Shown here in pieces: positions 1 to 8,897 of a DNA stretch of 64,000 nucleotides. Location of the stretch: positions 1 through 64,000 of the forward strand of contig CAZAMB010000016.1 of NCBI GenBank assembly GCA_964486335.1, given 5' to 3'. Position 1 is the first letter of the stretch, and each line of letters starts with the position of its first letter. The translations under genes were made by a program, and so were the position numbers. Below the pieces are notes generated by a model. The model searched no databases and was not told where the DNA came from. It was given only the letters and a program-made list of their open reading frames with translations. The stretch is from CAZAMB01 sp964486335 (GTDB taxonomy: Bacteria > Planctomycetota > Phycisphaerae > UBA1845).

Positions 1-1
1 C

Positions 2-61
2 CGTCGTCGCGCCGCCCTTGACACCGACACGCTCATGGAAGCCCGCGGCTCGCCATGGTAA
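2..61 (+). CDS. C-terminal end of an unidentified protein, cut by the left edge
   Basis: A frame open from the left edge encodes about 19 residues ending in ARGSPW and stops with TAA at 59-61. It is too short to assign, and only the open frame and local base composition support it. It could equally be chance. Confidence 0.25.
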   Translation, partial: RRRAALDTDTLMEARGSPW

Positions 62-292
62 ATTCTTTCTGCGTTTGTACTCTGGGATGAAGTCGGTGAT
101 CGAAAGGAGCCATCGTTGAATTATTTCGGGTTGGTGAACAGATCGAAGGAAGAAGCCGCTCATGCTCGGTTCGACCATGCGATGAATCTCGATCGAGTCA
201 AGCTCACGTCATGAGGATTAGAGCGAAACCGCGGCAAGACAGTCAATCGAAGGGATGAAATACAAGTTTCCGGAGACCAAGGCGGGCTGCCG
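62..292. other. Intergenic stretch, no convincing gene
   Basis: I see no recognisable gene here. One 32-codon frame begins with TTG at 116 behind a good AAAGGAG at 103-109 and ends with TGA at 212-214. The peptide resembles nothing I know, so it is noted only as a possible small ORF. Confidence 0.3.
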
Positions 293-676
293 TCACCCAA
301 AAAGCCAACGAAACAACAGTACATCGACGATGAGCGCAATCAGAATTACTCCCGCGATCTTGAGCGGCGTGGGGATGAAGGGCTGGCTGGGCTCGGCTAT
401 TCGCAAGGCGAATTGACGCACTTTCAGGTCTTCGCATCCCAATGCCTCTTGGCGACATTCCTCGATCAGGCGTCCCGCTTCGACCGCGGAAAGCCCAAGT
501 TGCGCCGCGTAACGGACAATTCTCGCTCGGCGAGCCCGGTCGAGGCGTCCAGCGCGTAATTCTCCAGCAATCATCTGGCGAAAAATGGTTCGTGTGTCCA
601 ATCGTCGAGGACCGCATGTAACGTCCGGATCAATCGACAGACAGGCCTTTTCATTACTAAATCGAGAATCAGACAT
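293..676 (-). CDS. Small protein with one C-terminal membrane helix
   Basis: This 127-residue protein is of unknown function. The start at 676 is chosen because GGGAGG lies just upstream; a longer frame reaches 802 but lacks this support. The N-terminal 90 residues are soluble and charged, with an Arg-rich helical part (RARRARIVRYAAQLGL) that could form a three-helix or HTH-like fold. Residues ~105-125 are a hydrophobic helix (IAGVILIALIVDVLLFRW) that reaches the C-terminus, so the protein is probably tail-anchored with its soluble domain in the cytoplasm. It lies downstream of the truncated uvrA on the same strand, where the second half of UvrA would be expected, but shows no similarity to it. 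Confidence 0.6.
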   Translation of the reverse strand: MSDSRFSNEKACLSIDPDVTCGPRRLDTRTIFRQMIAGELRAGRLDRARRARIVRYAAQLGLSAVEAGRLIEECRQEALGCEDLKVRQFALRIAEPSQPFIPTPLKIAGVILIALIVDVLLFRWLFG

Positions 677-908
677 CCTGCTCCCTCCCACCATTCCAAA
701 GAATGATAGGCTTGAACGTGCCGGATCGTCCTGTCTGCGACAATCCTTTCTTCCGCATTGATCGGAAAGCGTGCCACGGCGACTCTTATCGGATGATGTC
801 AAGTTCCATGCGGGTTTTTCTGAACGGACGGGATGGCACGCGTACCAAGACCAATGATCGGCTCACACGCGCCGATCATCATCCGCGCGAGAATCACGGA
901 AACCCGCA

Positions 909-2888
909 TCAACCGCGCGTTCGCCTGCGTCGATTGTTGACAGCATTCCGCTGCTTACTCCTGGCTGGTCGGTCGGCAGGGAGCACGGAAGGTCGAACCG
1001 GGCGGCGATGCGTGGGAACCGCGATTTCCATCTCGCCGCGCAGAAACGCGCCGGTGATGGACTGAGTTGATTTCAGGACGTCGTCCATATTCCCGTGGGC
1101 CACGACTTCGCCGCCTCGAAGACCCGGACCGGGACCGAAATCGACGATATGGTCAGCCACTCGCATCGTCTGTTCATCGTGCTCGACGACGATCACGGTG
1201 TTTCCCATGTCGCGGAGCCGGCAAAGCGAATCAAGCAGACGCTGATTGTCGCGCGGATGCAGGCCGATGCTGGGTTCGTCGAGCACATAAAGCACGCCGA
1301 CGAGACCGGCGCCGATCTGGCTGGCGAGGCGGATGCGCTGCGACTCGCCACCAGACAGCGTGGGCGCGGCGCGGTCAAGGGTGAGGTATCCCAGACCGAC
1401 ATCGGTGAGGAACTTCAGGCGAGCGCGTATTTCGCGAATCGCGTCGCGGGCGATGGTCTGCTCGGTGGCGGACAATTCGAGCGCGGCGAAAAAAAGGTCG
1501 GCGTCGTCGATCGATCGAGCGGCCAGTTCATTGAGATTGAACCCGCCGATACGAACGGCGGACGCCTGAGGATTGAGGCGGGCGCCGCGACAGACCGGGC
1601 AGACCGCCTTGCGCATGAACTTTTCGTAATACGTGCGGACGAAACCCGATTTGGATCGACGGTGCTTCTCGCGCAAGTCGGACAGCACGCCGTCGAACGT
1701 TCCGCCATGTTTCCACACTCCGCCGGACCAACGCCATTCAAACGTCACATGCTCATCGCCCAGGCCGTAAAGCAGCGCCTCGCGCGCCTTGGCGGGGAGG
1801 TCCTTCCAAGGTTTGTTGAGGTCGAAGCCGACTTTGGCGGCAACGCCGCGAAAAATATGCCGTTTCCATCGGCCCATTCGGCCCCAGAACCGCATCGGTT
1901 CCACGGCATATTTGAGAAACGACTTTTTCGGATCGGGGACGAGGAGTTCCGGGTCGAAGTCGAACGTCTCGCCGAGCCCCTCGCAGCCGGAGCACATGCC
2001 CTGCGGCGAGTTGAAGCTGAAGAGTTGCGGCGACGGCGGATCGAAGTTGAGGCCGCACTGCGGGCAGGCGTAGTGGGCGGAAAGCAGAAGATCATTTGAC
2101 GGAGTCTTCGATTCGACTTCAGCGTCGGAAACCGTTTTCGATGATTTCGTCGCGACGGGTGCATCGAACGATACAATCAGTGTCCCGTCGCCAAGCTTAA
2201 GCGCCGCCTCGACCGCTTCGGCAATTCTCGGTCGGGCGTCCGGTCGCAGTGTGAGGCGATCGACAACGATTTCGATGTCGTGGCGGACGTTTCGCTCCAG
2301 TGCGGGGGCATCGTTCAGTTCAACGATGCGGCCGTCAACCCGCGCGCGGACGTACCCGCGGCGTTGTAGATCGTCGAACAAATCCCGGTGTTCGCCTTTC
2401 TGACCGCGAACGATGGGCGCGAGGATCATGGCCTTGGACCCTGCCGGCAGCTCGAGGATTCGAGCGCCGATCTGTTCCCTTGTCTGCGCGCTGATCGGCC
2501 GGTTGCATTTGGGACAATGCTGTCGGCCCACGCGGGCGAAGAGCACGCGCAGGTAATCGTGAATCTGAGTGATGGTGCCGACGGTGCTGCGAGGATTCCA
2601 ACCGGTGGATTTCTGTTGGATGGAAACGCTGGGACTCAAGCCGGTGATCTGATCGACATCGGGCTTGGCCAGTTGCCCGAGAAACTGGCGGGCATAAGAA
2701 CTGAGCGACTCCAGGTATCGACGTTGTCCTTCGGCAAAAATCGTATCAAAGGCAAAGCTCGATTTTCCGCTACCGGATACGCCCGTGAAGCAGATCAGCT
2801 TCCCACGCGGCAACGACAGAGAGACGTTTCGGAGGTTGTGTTCTCGCGCTCCACGAACTTCGATGGTCGAAGTGTCCATGTGCTGCAT
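909..2888 (-). CDS. uvrA: UvrA-like excinuclease ABC subunit, N-terminal ATPase half only
   Basis: UvrA finds DNA damage and loads UvrB in nucleotide excision repair. This protein of about 659 residues holds one complete ATPase half: Walker A GVSGSGKSS near residue 35, the UvrB-binding region (~118-250) opening with CPKCNRP, the first signature region with Cys pairs (CPQCG, CSGCEG, CPVCRG), the signature LSGGESQRIRLASQ, Walker B YVLDEPSIGL and the His switch VVEHDE. Normal UvrA is about 940 residues and carries a second ATPase half with another zinc finger. Here the frame ends in an Arg-rich tail shortly after the point where that half should begin, and nothing UvrA-like follows in any frame. 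It could be a naturally split or homodimeric UvrA, a paralogue, or a relic. Start codon choice (GTG 2894, ATG 2888 or ATG 2879) is uncertain because no strong ribosome binding site is visible. Confidence 0.88.
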   Translation of the reverse strand: MQHMDTSTIEVRGAREHNLRNVSLSLPRGKLICFTGVSGSGKSSFAFDTIFAEGQRRYLESLSSYARQFLGQLAKPDVDQITGLSPSVSIQQKSTGWNPRSTVGTITQIHDYLRVLFARVGRQHCPKCNRPISAQTREQIGARILELPAGSKAMILAPIVRGQKGEHRDLFDDLQRRGYVRARVDGRIVELNDAPALERNVRHDIEIVVDRLTLRPDARPRIAEAVEAALKLGDGTLIVSFDAPVATKSSKTVSDAEVESKTPSNDLLLSAHYACPQCGLNFDPPSPQLFSFNSPQGMCSGCEGLGETFDFDPELLVPDPKKSFLKYAVEPMRFWGRMGRWKRHIFRGVAAKVGFDLNKPWKDLPAKAREALLYGLGDEHVTFEWRWSGGVWKHGGTFDGVLSDLREKHRRSKSGFVRTYYEKFMRKAVCPVCRGARLNPQASAVRIGGFNLNELAARSIDDADLFFAALELSATEQTIARDAIREIRARLKFLTDVGLGYLTLDRAAPTLSGGESQRIRLASQIGAGLVGVLYVLDEPSIGLHPRDNQRLLDSLCRLRDMGNTVIVVEHDEQTMRVADHIVDFGPGPGLRGGEVVAHGNMDDVLKSTQSITGAFLRGEMEIAVPTHRRPVRPSVLPADRPARSKQRNAVNNRRRRTRG

Positions 2889-2906
2889 GCCCACAGCGCT
2901 CGCGCA

Positions 2907-3551
2907 CTAATTGTCGACTGGCTTGTTGCTCGGCGTGTCGACGGTCTTGACGGCAAGGGAACGCCACGGCTCGAAACCGAAATGCGACACGCGCCAATGA
3001 TCGTGATCGCGCGCCATCCAGATCAGCATCACCGTCTTGCCGTTGACGTCGCCGTCGGGGCTTTCAACCTCCATGGCGAGTTCGCATTCCGACTGCTTGT
3101 CACCGCCAGATCGCGTCGATCCTCGATTGGTCATTCGTCCGGCCAAGCGGGCCACGTCGGAATCCAGGTCGCCGACGTAAAAGGAGATGGTCGGCGCCCA
3201 TTCCGTGACGACGTAGTGAACAAACTCGTTTCGCGTCAAACCCGTGGAGTTGCGGGCGGCAATGACATCGGCCGCACACAGGTCGAACTGGATATCCTGA
3301 GCCGCTTTGCGCTCGGCGGTCGATTTCGCCAGGACATCTTCGCGGATCGCTCGAAGGGCCGCCGCGGCCACTTTCTCCGGCGGCGCGGAAGCATCCAACG
3401 TCAGCCCGTAATGTGACACGGTTCGAACGGTTGGGTTCCGAAGGCTTTCACCGGCCAACCGGGCATCACGACCGCAGCCGCACCATGTGAGGGCCGTAAA
3501 CGCCGGAATCACCGTCAGCCAACTCCAAAATATCCTTCGCGTCTTTATCAT
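2907..3551 (-). CDS. Putative lipoprotein of unknown function
   Basis: This 214-residue protein starts at 3551 (MIKTRRIFW), which gives a proper signal peptide: a basic start, a hydrophobic core (WLTVIPAFTALTW) and a lipobox-like Cys in TWCGCG. The rest is soluble with no family I recognise; the C-terminal part is rich in Trp and charged residues (HDHWRVSHFGFEPW). It lies 18 bases upstream of the uvrA-like gene on the same strand, so the two may share a transcript, although their jobs look unrelated. It is divergent from the membrane pyrophosphatase. Confidence 0.65.
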   Translation of the reverse strand: MIKTRRIFWSWLTVIPAFTALTWCGCGRDARLAGESLRNPTVRTVSHYGLTLDASAPPEKVAAAALRAIREDVLAKSTAERKAAQDIQFDLCAADVIAARNSTGLTRNEFVHYVVTEWAPTISFYVGDLDSDVARLAGRMTNRGSTRSGGDKQSECELAMEVESPDGDVNGKTVMLIWMARDHDHWRVSHFGFEPWRSLAVKTVDTPSNKPVDN

Positions 3552-3850
3552 GACGGGCGAGTTTACCTCCATGCCGGAACGCTGCCAACAAAACGCTTCA
3601 ATTGGCCAGATCTGACGGCACAGAAAGTCCGGACTTTCCACCGTTTCACGCACGCTTGGCAGGGCATTCTCGCTTTGCTATAGTCCCGGCGGTCGTTCGG
3701 ACGAGTTGGCGCGGCCGGGTGACATGGTTTTCTAAGCGCTTTTTCGACAGTTTCTTGCGATCAGTTTGCAGCGCCCGTCCGCGTCGGGCGCGCGCTGCTC
3801 CCGACGGCCGGACCGTCGGGTCGGTCGTGGTTTGTCAGGAGATTTCACAC
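3552..3850. promoter_or_regulatory. Divergent intergenic region upstream of the lipoprotein and hppA
   Basis: About 300 bases separate the two divergent starts, so promoters for both directions must lie here. I cannot place -35/-10 elements with confidence. AGGAG at 3837-3841 is the ribosome binding site that selects the TTG start of hppA. Confidence 0.4.
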
Positions 3851-6574
3851 TTGAATGCGAATGGTTGTTTGTCGATCCGCCGTGCGGCGATGATCGCGGG
3901 AGTCGTGTTGTTGTTCGCGGCGGGAGCTTGGGCACAGGAAGCGGCCACGCCGACGGCCCCAGCGGCGCCCGATTCTCGGCAGGAAATGCATATCCACGGG
4001 GTGGGTGATATTCCTATTTGGTGGTATCTCGCGCCCATCTGCGGGATCGTCGCCCTGGTTATGGCGAGAAAATACTACCAGGAAGTGAAGGATTCCGACG
4101 AAGGCGACCCCGCGATGATCAAGATCGCGGGATACGTCAAAGACGGAGCGATGGCGTATTTATTCCGTCAGTATCGTGTCGTGGGAATTGTGTTCATCGT
4201 TCTGATGGCGATTCTTGGGTGGATGGCCTTTGGGCTCCACGTGCAGCACGGGCTTGTGCCGTTCGCGTTCATCACGGGCGGGTTTTTCAGCGGCCTTTGC
4301 GGTTACATCGGGATGCGCACGGCCACGATGGCGTCGAATCGCACGGCTGCCGGCGCTCGCCAAAGCCTTAACCAGGGACTTCGCGTCGCGTTTCGCGCGG
4401 GGGCGGTCATGGGGCTGGTGGTTGTTGGTTTTGCGCTTCTGGACATTGCCCTGTGGTTTTGGTGCCTGAGTGCCTTCACGACGATGCCTTTGCAGGAAAT
4501 CACCGTCGTCATGCTGACGTTCGGCATGGGTGCAAGCACGCAAGCGCTCTTCGCTCGCGTCGGAGGCGGCATTTACACGAAGGCCGCAGACGTCGGCGCG
4601 GACCTCGTCGGCAAGGTGGAAGCCGAGATTCCGGAAGACGATCCTCGCAATCCCGCAGCCATCGCGGATAACGTCGGCGACAATGTCGGTGACGTGGCGG
4701 GCATGGGCGCTGACCTGTATGAATCATACGCCGGATCAATCCTGGCGACGGCGGCGCTCGGCGTCGCGGCGGCCCACGCCCTCGGCAATGCTTCGGAACT
4801 TAAAGACGCCGTCGGGCTTCTCATCGTTCCCATGGTCGTCGCGGGACTGGGCATTCTGGCGAGCATTTGGACGGGCATCGATCTCGTCAAGACCGAGGAA
4901 GGCGCTTCGATGGCGCAGCTCATGGCCGCGCTGAATAAGGGGCTGCTGGCGTCCAGCGGTGTCATCATGGCGGCGACGTACGCCGCCTGCTGGTTGCTTT
5001 TGCATGAGATTCCGGGCGTGTCATGGTTCGGGATCGGTACCTCCGTGGTCGTCGGACTGGCCGCCGGTTGGGGAATCGGACAATTCACGGAGCGGTACAC
5101 GAGTTACGACTACCATCCTACGCGGTCGATTGCCGAGCAAGGTCAAACCGGTCCGGCGACGGTGATCATCGCGGGAATCGCCGTGGGGATGAAGAGCACC
5201 TGGGCGGCGCTCGGCATCGTCATTGTTGCGATCATGCTTTCGTTTTCATTTGCCGGCGGCAACAACGAATTCATGTTGGGACTTTACGGGGTCGGACTCT
5301 CGGCGGTGGGCATGCTCGCGACCCTTGGTTACACGCTTGCGACGGACGCCTATGGACCGATCGCCGACAATGCCGGCGGCAATGCCCAAATGACTCATCA
5401 AAAGCCGGAAGTTCGCGAGCGAACGGACGCGCTCGATTCGCTTGGCAACACCACCGCCGCGACCGGCAAGGGATTCGCAATCGGCTCGGCGGCCCTGACG
5501 GCGCTGGCGCTCCTGGCCGCCTATGTCGAAGAAGTCCGCATCGGATTGGTACGGGAAGGGATGGCCTTCGTGACGGAGGTTGACCCGTCCTACGGAAAGG
5601 ACGAAAACGCCGGCATCGATGACATCTATTACATCGGTCATGGGAAGTTTGGATCAAAGTTCCAGAGAGGAACGACGGAGGCGAGTTTCGACGCTTACAT
5701 GCTTCTGACCGGAAACGCTCAGAGCGTGCTCGATGACTTGTCCATGCGTAACGGCGGCAAGTTCAAGCTGCCGACCGCCCTGCCGCCGGCCACCCGGGAG
5801 AGTGAACACGTTCAAGAGATCACGATCAAGGATTCCGAGGGCAAACCTCACGAGATCGAAGTGATTTCGGCGCGCAATGCATCGCTCCAGCAGTTCATGG
5901 ATTACTACAACGTCACGTTGATGAATCCGATGACGTTGTGCGGGATGTTCGCGGGCGTCATGCTCGTGTTCGTGTTCTGCGCGCTGACGATGCAGGCCGT
6001 CGGACGCGCGGCCTATGCGATGATGCTGGAATGTCGCAACCAATTCCAGCAGATGGCGCAGTTCCTGGTCGCGACCAAGGGACTGACGGAATCGGAAGCC
6101 AAGAAACCCGCGAACTGGCCTGACGAGCAAGTCACGCATCAGGGAAAGCTCATTCCGGATTACGCCCGTTGCGTGGACATTTCGACGCGCGGCGCACAAA
6201 AAGAAATGGTCTTCCCGTCACTCCTGGCGATTCTCGTTCCGGTAGCCGTTGGGTTGATCTTCGGCGTGCCGGGCGTGATGGGACTGCTGGCGGGCGGACT
6301 TACGAGCGGGTTTGCAGTGGCGGTGTTTATGGCCAACGCGGGCGGCGCCTGGGATAATGCCAAGAAATACGTAGAGAAGGGCAATCACGGGGGCAAGGGC
6401 AGCGTGGCGCACAAAGCCACGGTTGTCGGCGACACCGTGGGCGATCCGTTCAAGGATACGTCCGGACCGAGCCTCAACATTCTCATCAAGCTGATGAGCA
6501 TGGTGAGCGTCGTGTTCGCCGGACTGGTCGTCAAATACGCGCCGCAGATCGCTTCGGCGCTTGGGCTTGGTTGA
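3851..6574 (+). CDS. hppA: Membrane-bound ion-translocating pyrophosphatase
   Basis: It hydrolyses pyrophosphate and uses the energy to pump H+ and/or Na+ across the membrane. The 907-residue protein has the expected many membrane helices. The substrate loop DDPRNPAAIADNVGDNVGD begins near residue 263. GNTTAA near 532 has Ala where K+-independent enzymes have Lys, so this is the K+-dependent class; the pumped ion cannot be read safely. The TTG start at 3851 has AGGAG nine bases upstream; an ATG at 3890 would make the hydrophobic N-terminus ending AGAWAQE a bare signal-like segment. Residues ~558-690 form an unusually long hydrophilic insertion between two membrane helices. A terminator follows at 6605. 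Confidence 0.96.
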   Translation: MNANGCLSIRRAAMIAGVVLLFAAGAWAQEAATPTAPAAPDSRQEMHIHGVGDIPIWWYLAPICGIVALVMARKYYQEVKDSDEGDPAMIKIAGYVKDGAMAYLFRQYRVVGIVFIVLMAILGWMAFGLHVQHGLVPFAFITGGFFSGLCGYIGMRTATMASNRTAAGARQSLNQGLRVAFRAGAVMGLVVVGFALLDIALWFWCLSAFTTMPLQEITVVMLTFGMGASTQALFARVGGGIYTKAADVGADLVGKVEAEIPEDDPRNPAAIADNVGDNVGDVAGMGADLYESYAGSILATAALGVAAAHALGNASELKDAVGLLIVPMVVAGLGILASIWTGIDLVKTEEGASMAQLMAALNKGLLASSGVIMAATYAACWLLLHEIPGVSWFGIGTSVVVGLAAGWGIGQFTERYTSYDYHPTRSIAEQGQTGPATVIIAGIAVGMKSTWAALGIVIVAIMLSFSFAGGNNEFMLGLYGVGLSAVGMLATLGYTLATDAYGPIADNAGGNAQMTHQKPEVRERTDALDSLGNTTAATGKGFAIGSAALTALALLAAYVEEVRIGLVREGMAFVTEVDPSYGKDENAGIDDIYYIGHGKFGSKFQRGTTEASFDAYMLLTGNAQSVLDDLSMRNGGKFKLPTALPPATRESEHVQEITIKDSEGKPHEIEVISARNASLQQFMDYYNVTLMNPMTLCGMFAGVMLVFVFCALTMQAVGRAAYAMMLECRNQFQQMAQFLVATKGLTESEAKKPANWPDEQVTHQGKLIPDYARCVDISTRGAQKEMVFPSLLAILVPVAVGLIFGVPGVMGLLAGGLTSGFAVAVFMANAGGAWDNAKKYVEKGNHGGKGSVAHKATVVGDTVGDPFKDTSGPSLNILIKLMSMVSVVFAGLVVKYAPQIASALGLG

Positions 6575-6604
6575 CGGTCGGGCCGACCGGAACAATAAGC
6601 TGAT

Positions 6605-6650
6605 CCGGCGAATGGGGGCGATTCCGTCGCTTCCATTCGCCGGGTTTTCT
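6605..6650 (+). terminator. Rho-independent-type terminator after hppA
   Basis: CCGGCGAATGG at 6605-6615 pairs perfectly with CCATTCGCCGG at 6633-6643. The loop can form a further GCGA/TCGC pairing, and GTTTTCT follows. It separates hppA from the symporter gene. Confidence 0.75.
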
Positions 6651-6673
6651 AATCATTCCCAACGGAGATTGCC

Positions 6674-8083
6674 GTGTCGTCCAATCCGTCGGACAAAAAG
6701 ACCGCCCACCACGGCGACCTTCCGAAGCGACGGCGGCTAGCTCTTCATACTCGAATCTTCATCGGCCTGATCGTCGGGGCGGCGGCAGGTCTGGCTGCCA
6801 ACGCCCATTATTCCAAAGGACTCACCCAGGGCGTGTCGGAGACCCGCGACCTGAACTCCAATGGGGTCGACGATCAACTCGATTGGGCGGCGGACAACCT
6901 CGCTGATCCGGTCGGCAAAGTGTTTCTTCGACTGATCTTCATGGTGGTCGTTCCACTGGTGTTTTCGGCCCTCGTGCTCGGCGTCGTGGGGTTCGGCGAC
7001 GTTCGCCGCCTTGGGCGAGTCGGGCTGCGCACGTTGGCGTTTACGGTCGCGTTTTCGCTAACGGCGGTCGCCATTGGCGTGACGCTGGTCAACGTGCTTG
7101 CTCCCGGAAAGTCGCTCGACCCGGACAAGCGTGAGGCCCTGCGGGCGGAGTATTCCAGCGGCGCCGAGGCCGACAAAGTCGTTCAGAAAGCGCGTCAGGC
7201 CAAGTCGATTCGCGACACGTTGGTCGACCTGATCCCGGAGAATCCGCTTCAGGAGGCCGTCGGCGCGGTGGATGGCAGTTCCAAAGGCAACGGCATGTTG
7301 TCGGTCATGTTCTTCGCGCTCGTGTTTGGCGTGGCGTTGACATTACTTCCGGCCGAACGGTCTCAACCACTGGTGAACATCCTCGATGCGATCTTCGATG
7401 CGTGCCTGGTCATCATCGGGTTTGCGATGAAACTCGCGCCCTATGCGGTGGCGTGTCTTGTGTTTGCCGTGACCGCGCGGCTCGGCGTTGACATTCTCAA
7501 AACGCTTGGCTGGTTCGTTGCCACGGCAATGCTGGGGTTCACGATTCACATGTTCGTCGTGTATCCGCTGGCCATTCGGATATTCGGCGGTATGAACCCG
7601 ATCACTTTCTTCCGCAAGACTTCCGATGCTTCGTTCACGGCGTTTGGAACGTCTTCGTCGAATGCGACGCTTCCGGTTTCACTTCGCGTGGCGACTGATA
7701 AGCTAGGCCTTCCGAAGGAAATCGGACATTTCGTGCTGACGGTCGGGGCGACTGGAAACCAAAACGGAACCGCGCTATACGAAGGAGTCGTGGTACTTTT
7801 TCTTGCCCAAGTGTTCGGGGTGGACCTTACGCTTGGCCAGCAAGTGGTGGTCGTACTGATGTCCGTGCTCGCGGGAATCGGGACCGCCGGCGTACCGGGT
7901 GGATCGCTTCCGCTGATCGTGATCGTACTTCAGTCTGTCGGCGTGCCCGGCGAGGGAATCGGAATCATCCTGGGGATCGATCGGATCCTGGACATGTGTC
8001 GAACGGTGTTGAACGTCGTCGGGGACCTGGCGATCGCGGCGTGCGTAACCAAATCGGAACAGTCGGCAGCGGGCGCAGGGTAG
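6674..8083 (+). CDS. Dicarboxylate/amino acid:cation symporter (DAACS family)
   Basis: This 469-residue inner-membrane protein belongs to the GltP/DctA/GltPh family, which couples uptake of acidic amino acids or dicarboxylates to Na+ or H+. The GTG start at 6674 has GGAG seven bases upstream. The Ser-rich hairpin motif FGTSSSNATLP, the region around TVGATGNQNGTALYEG and the hairpin-2 region AGIGTAGVPGGS are all present. In most family members the unwound helix reads NMDGT; here it is NQNGT (residues 362-366), so the acidic ion ligand is replaced by Asn. The first periplasmic loop carries an EF-hand-like DLNSNGVDDQLD. Substrate and coupling ion are therefore uncertain. Confidence 0.92.
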   Translation: MSSNPSDKKTAHHGDLPKRRRLALHTRIFIGLIVGAAAGLAANAHYSKGLTQGVSETRDLNSNGVDDQLDWAADNLADPVGKVFLRLIFMVVVPLVFSALVLGVVGFGDVRRLGRVGLRTLAFTVAFSLTAVAIGVTLVNVLAPGKSLDPDKREALRAEYSSGAEADKVVQKARQAKSIRDTLVDLIPENPLQEAVGAVDGSSKGNGMLSVMFFALVFGVALTLLPAERSQPLVNILDAIFDACLVIIGFAMKLAPYAVACLVFAVTARLGVDILKTLGWFVATAMLGFTIHMFVVYPLAIRIFGGMNPITFFRKTSDASFTAFGTSSSNATLPVSLRVATDKLGLPKEIGHFVLTVGATGNQNGTALYEGVVVLFLAQVFGVDLTLGQQVVVVLMSVLAGIGTAGVPGGSLPLIVIVLQSVGVPGEGIGIILGIDRILDMCRTVLNVVGDLAIAACVTKSEQSAAGAG

Positions 8084-8113
8084 AATGGCCTAGCAATTCG
8101 AGGGCCGATCAAC

Positions 8114-8407
8114 TTAGGGGCAAATACGCGTTATCGTGCCGAGCGGTTGTCCGCCGCCGCATTGACCCGGAACCGTGCAGGCCGGATCGACGCAGTAATC
8201 GCCAACGTCGGCCGCGTTTACCTGAAAATCGCCGGGGTTGCAGTTGGCAAGAATGGTTCCACAGGGATCAAAATAGGCCGAAAACTGGGCCGCGCGATCG
8301 TCGCAGGATTCGATGAATCCCAGCGGAAGAATCGCAAAAAGGGATGATGCCGACACGATTCGAGCAACGCGGCGCCCGACGGCGCGAATTCCAATGTTCA
8401 TGTTCAA
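8114..8407 (-). CDS. Small exported Cys-containing protein
   Basis: This 97-residue protein has a basic, hydrophobic N-terminus typical of a signal peptide (to about residue 35, VSASSLFAILPLGF), followed by a short domain with six Cys residues in CDD, FDPCG, NCN, YCVD, ACT and QCGG. AGGAATCGG lies upstream of the ATG at 8407. It shares the FDPC motif and layout with the next small gene at 8499-8759, so the two may be distant paralogues. The function is unknown. Confidence 0.5.
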   Translation of the reverse strand: MNMNIGIRAVGRRVARIVSASSLFAILPLGFIESCDDRAAQFSAYFDPCGTILANCNPGDFQVNAADVGDYCVDPACTVPGQCGGGQPLGTITRICP

Positions 8408-8498
8408 TTCCGATTCCTGACGCGCAATTCGCCGATTTATCCTTACTTTATTCCTGCTCGTTAGAGCCCGTCCATCGCCGCCATCCCCGCCACTACTC

Positions 8499-8759
8499 TT
8501 AATTGAACTGGCAATCGGTAAAGAAGGGCAACTGAGTTACTCCTTCGACCGTTTGATTCCCGCTGCCGATACCGCTGCAAGGGTCGAACACGCCGCCGAG
8601 AATGCCGTTCTGGCAATCAAAAATGAAGCACATGTCGGTCGCCACCAAGAGTGACTCGCCGATATAGCTGCTGCAACCCGTTCCCGGGCCCGCGAGCAAA
8701 TAACCGCCGCCAGCCAGGATTCCAAGCCAAATTCCGGCTTTCCGAGACGAACCACGCAT
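8499..8759 (-). CDS. Small exported protein, possible lipoprotein
   Basis: This 86-residue protein starts at 8759, chosen because AAAGG lies about nine bases upstream; longer in-frame starts at 8768 and 8867 are less well supported. A hydrophobic leader (IWLGILAGGGYLLAG) runs to a Cys in PGTGCSS, which may be a lipidation site, followed by CFIFDCQNG and FDPCSG. It lies next to the similar small gene at 8114-8407. The function is unknown. Confidence 0.5.
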   Translation of the reverse strand: MRGSSRKAGIWLGILAGGGYLLAGPGTGCSSYIGESLLVATDMCFIFDCQNGILGGVFDPCSGIGSGNQTVEGVTQLPFFTDCQFN

Positions 8760-8897
8760 GAAAGTCATCCTTTCGGTGAGCGGAACCAACCTCGCACTTT
8801 TCCCGGTCATGCGTGCCGACGCCACAATCGCACGACCGGAATCGAGCGAAGTATAGTAGCCCGCCAATGACCGGGCAACCCCGTCAACAAAATATGG

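Noticed and set aside
116..214. 32-codon small ORF with TTG start and good AAAGGAG
   Set aside because: The peptide has no recognisable similarity and the start is TTG; one good Shine-Dalgarno sequence alone is too weak to call a gene.
1095..2099. Long open frame (334 codons) opposite the uvrA-like gene
   Set aside because: It lies wholly antisense to clear UvrA motifs, and its peptide has no recognisable content; GC-rich genes often give such shadow frames.
2388..3416. 342-codon plus-strand frame across uvrA and the lipoprotein gene
   Set aside because: It is antisense to two better supported genes and has no ribosome binding site or known motif.
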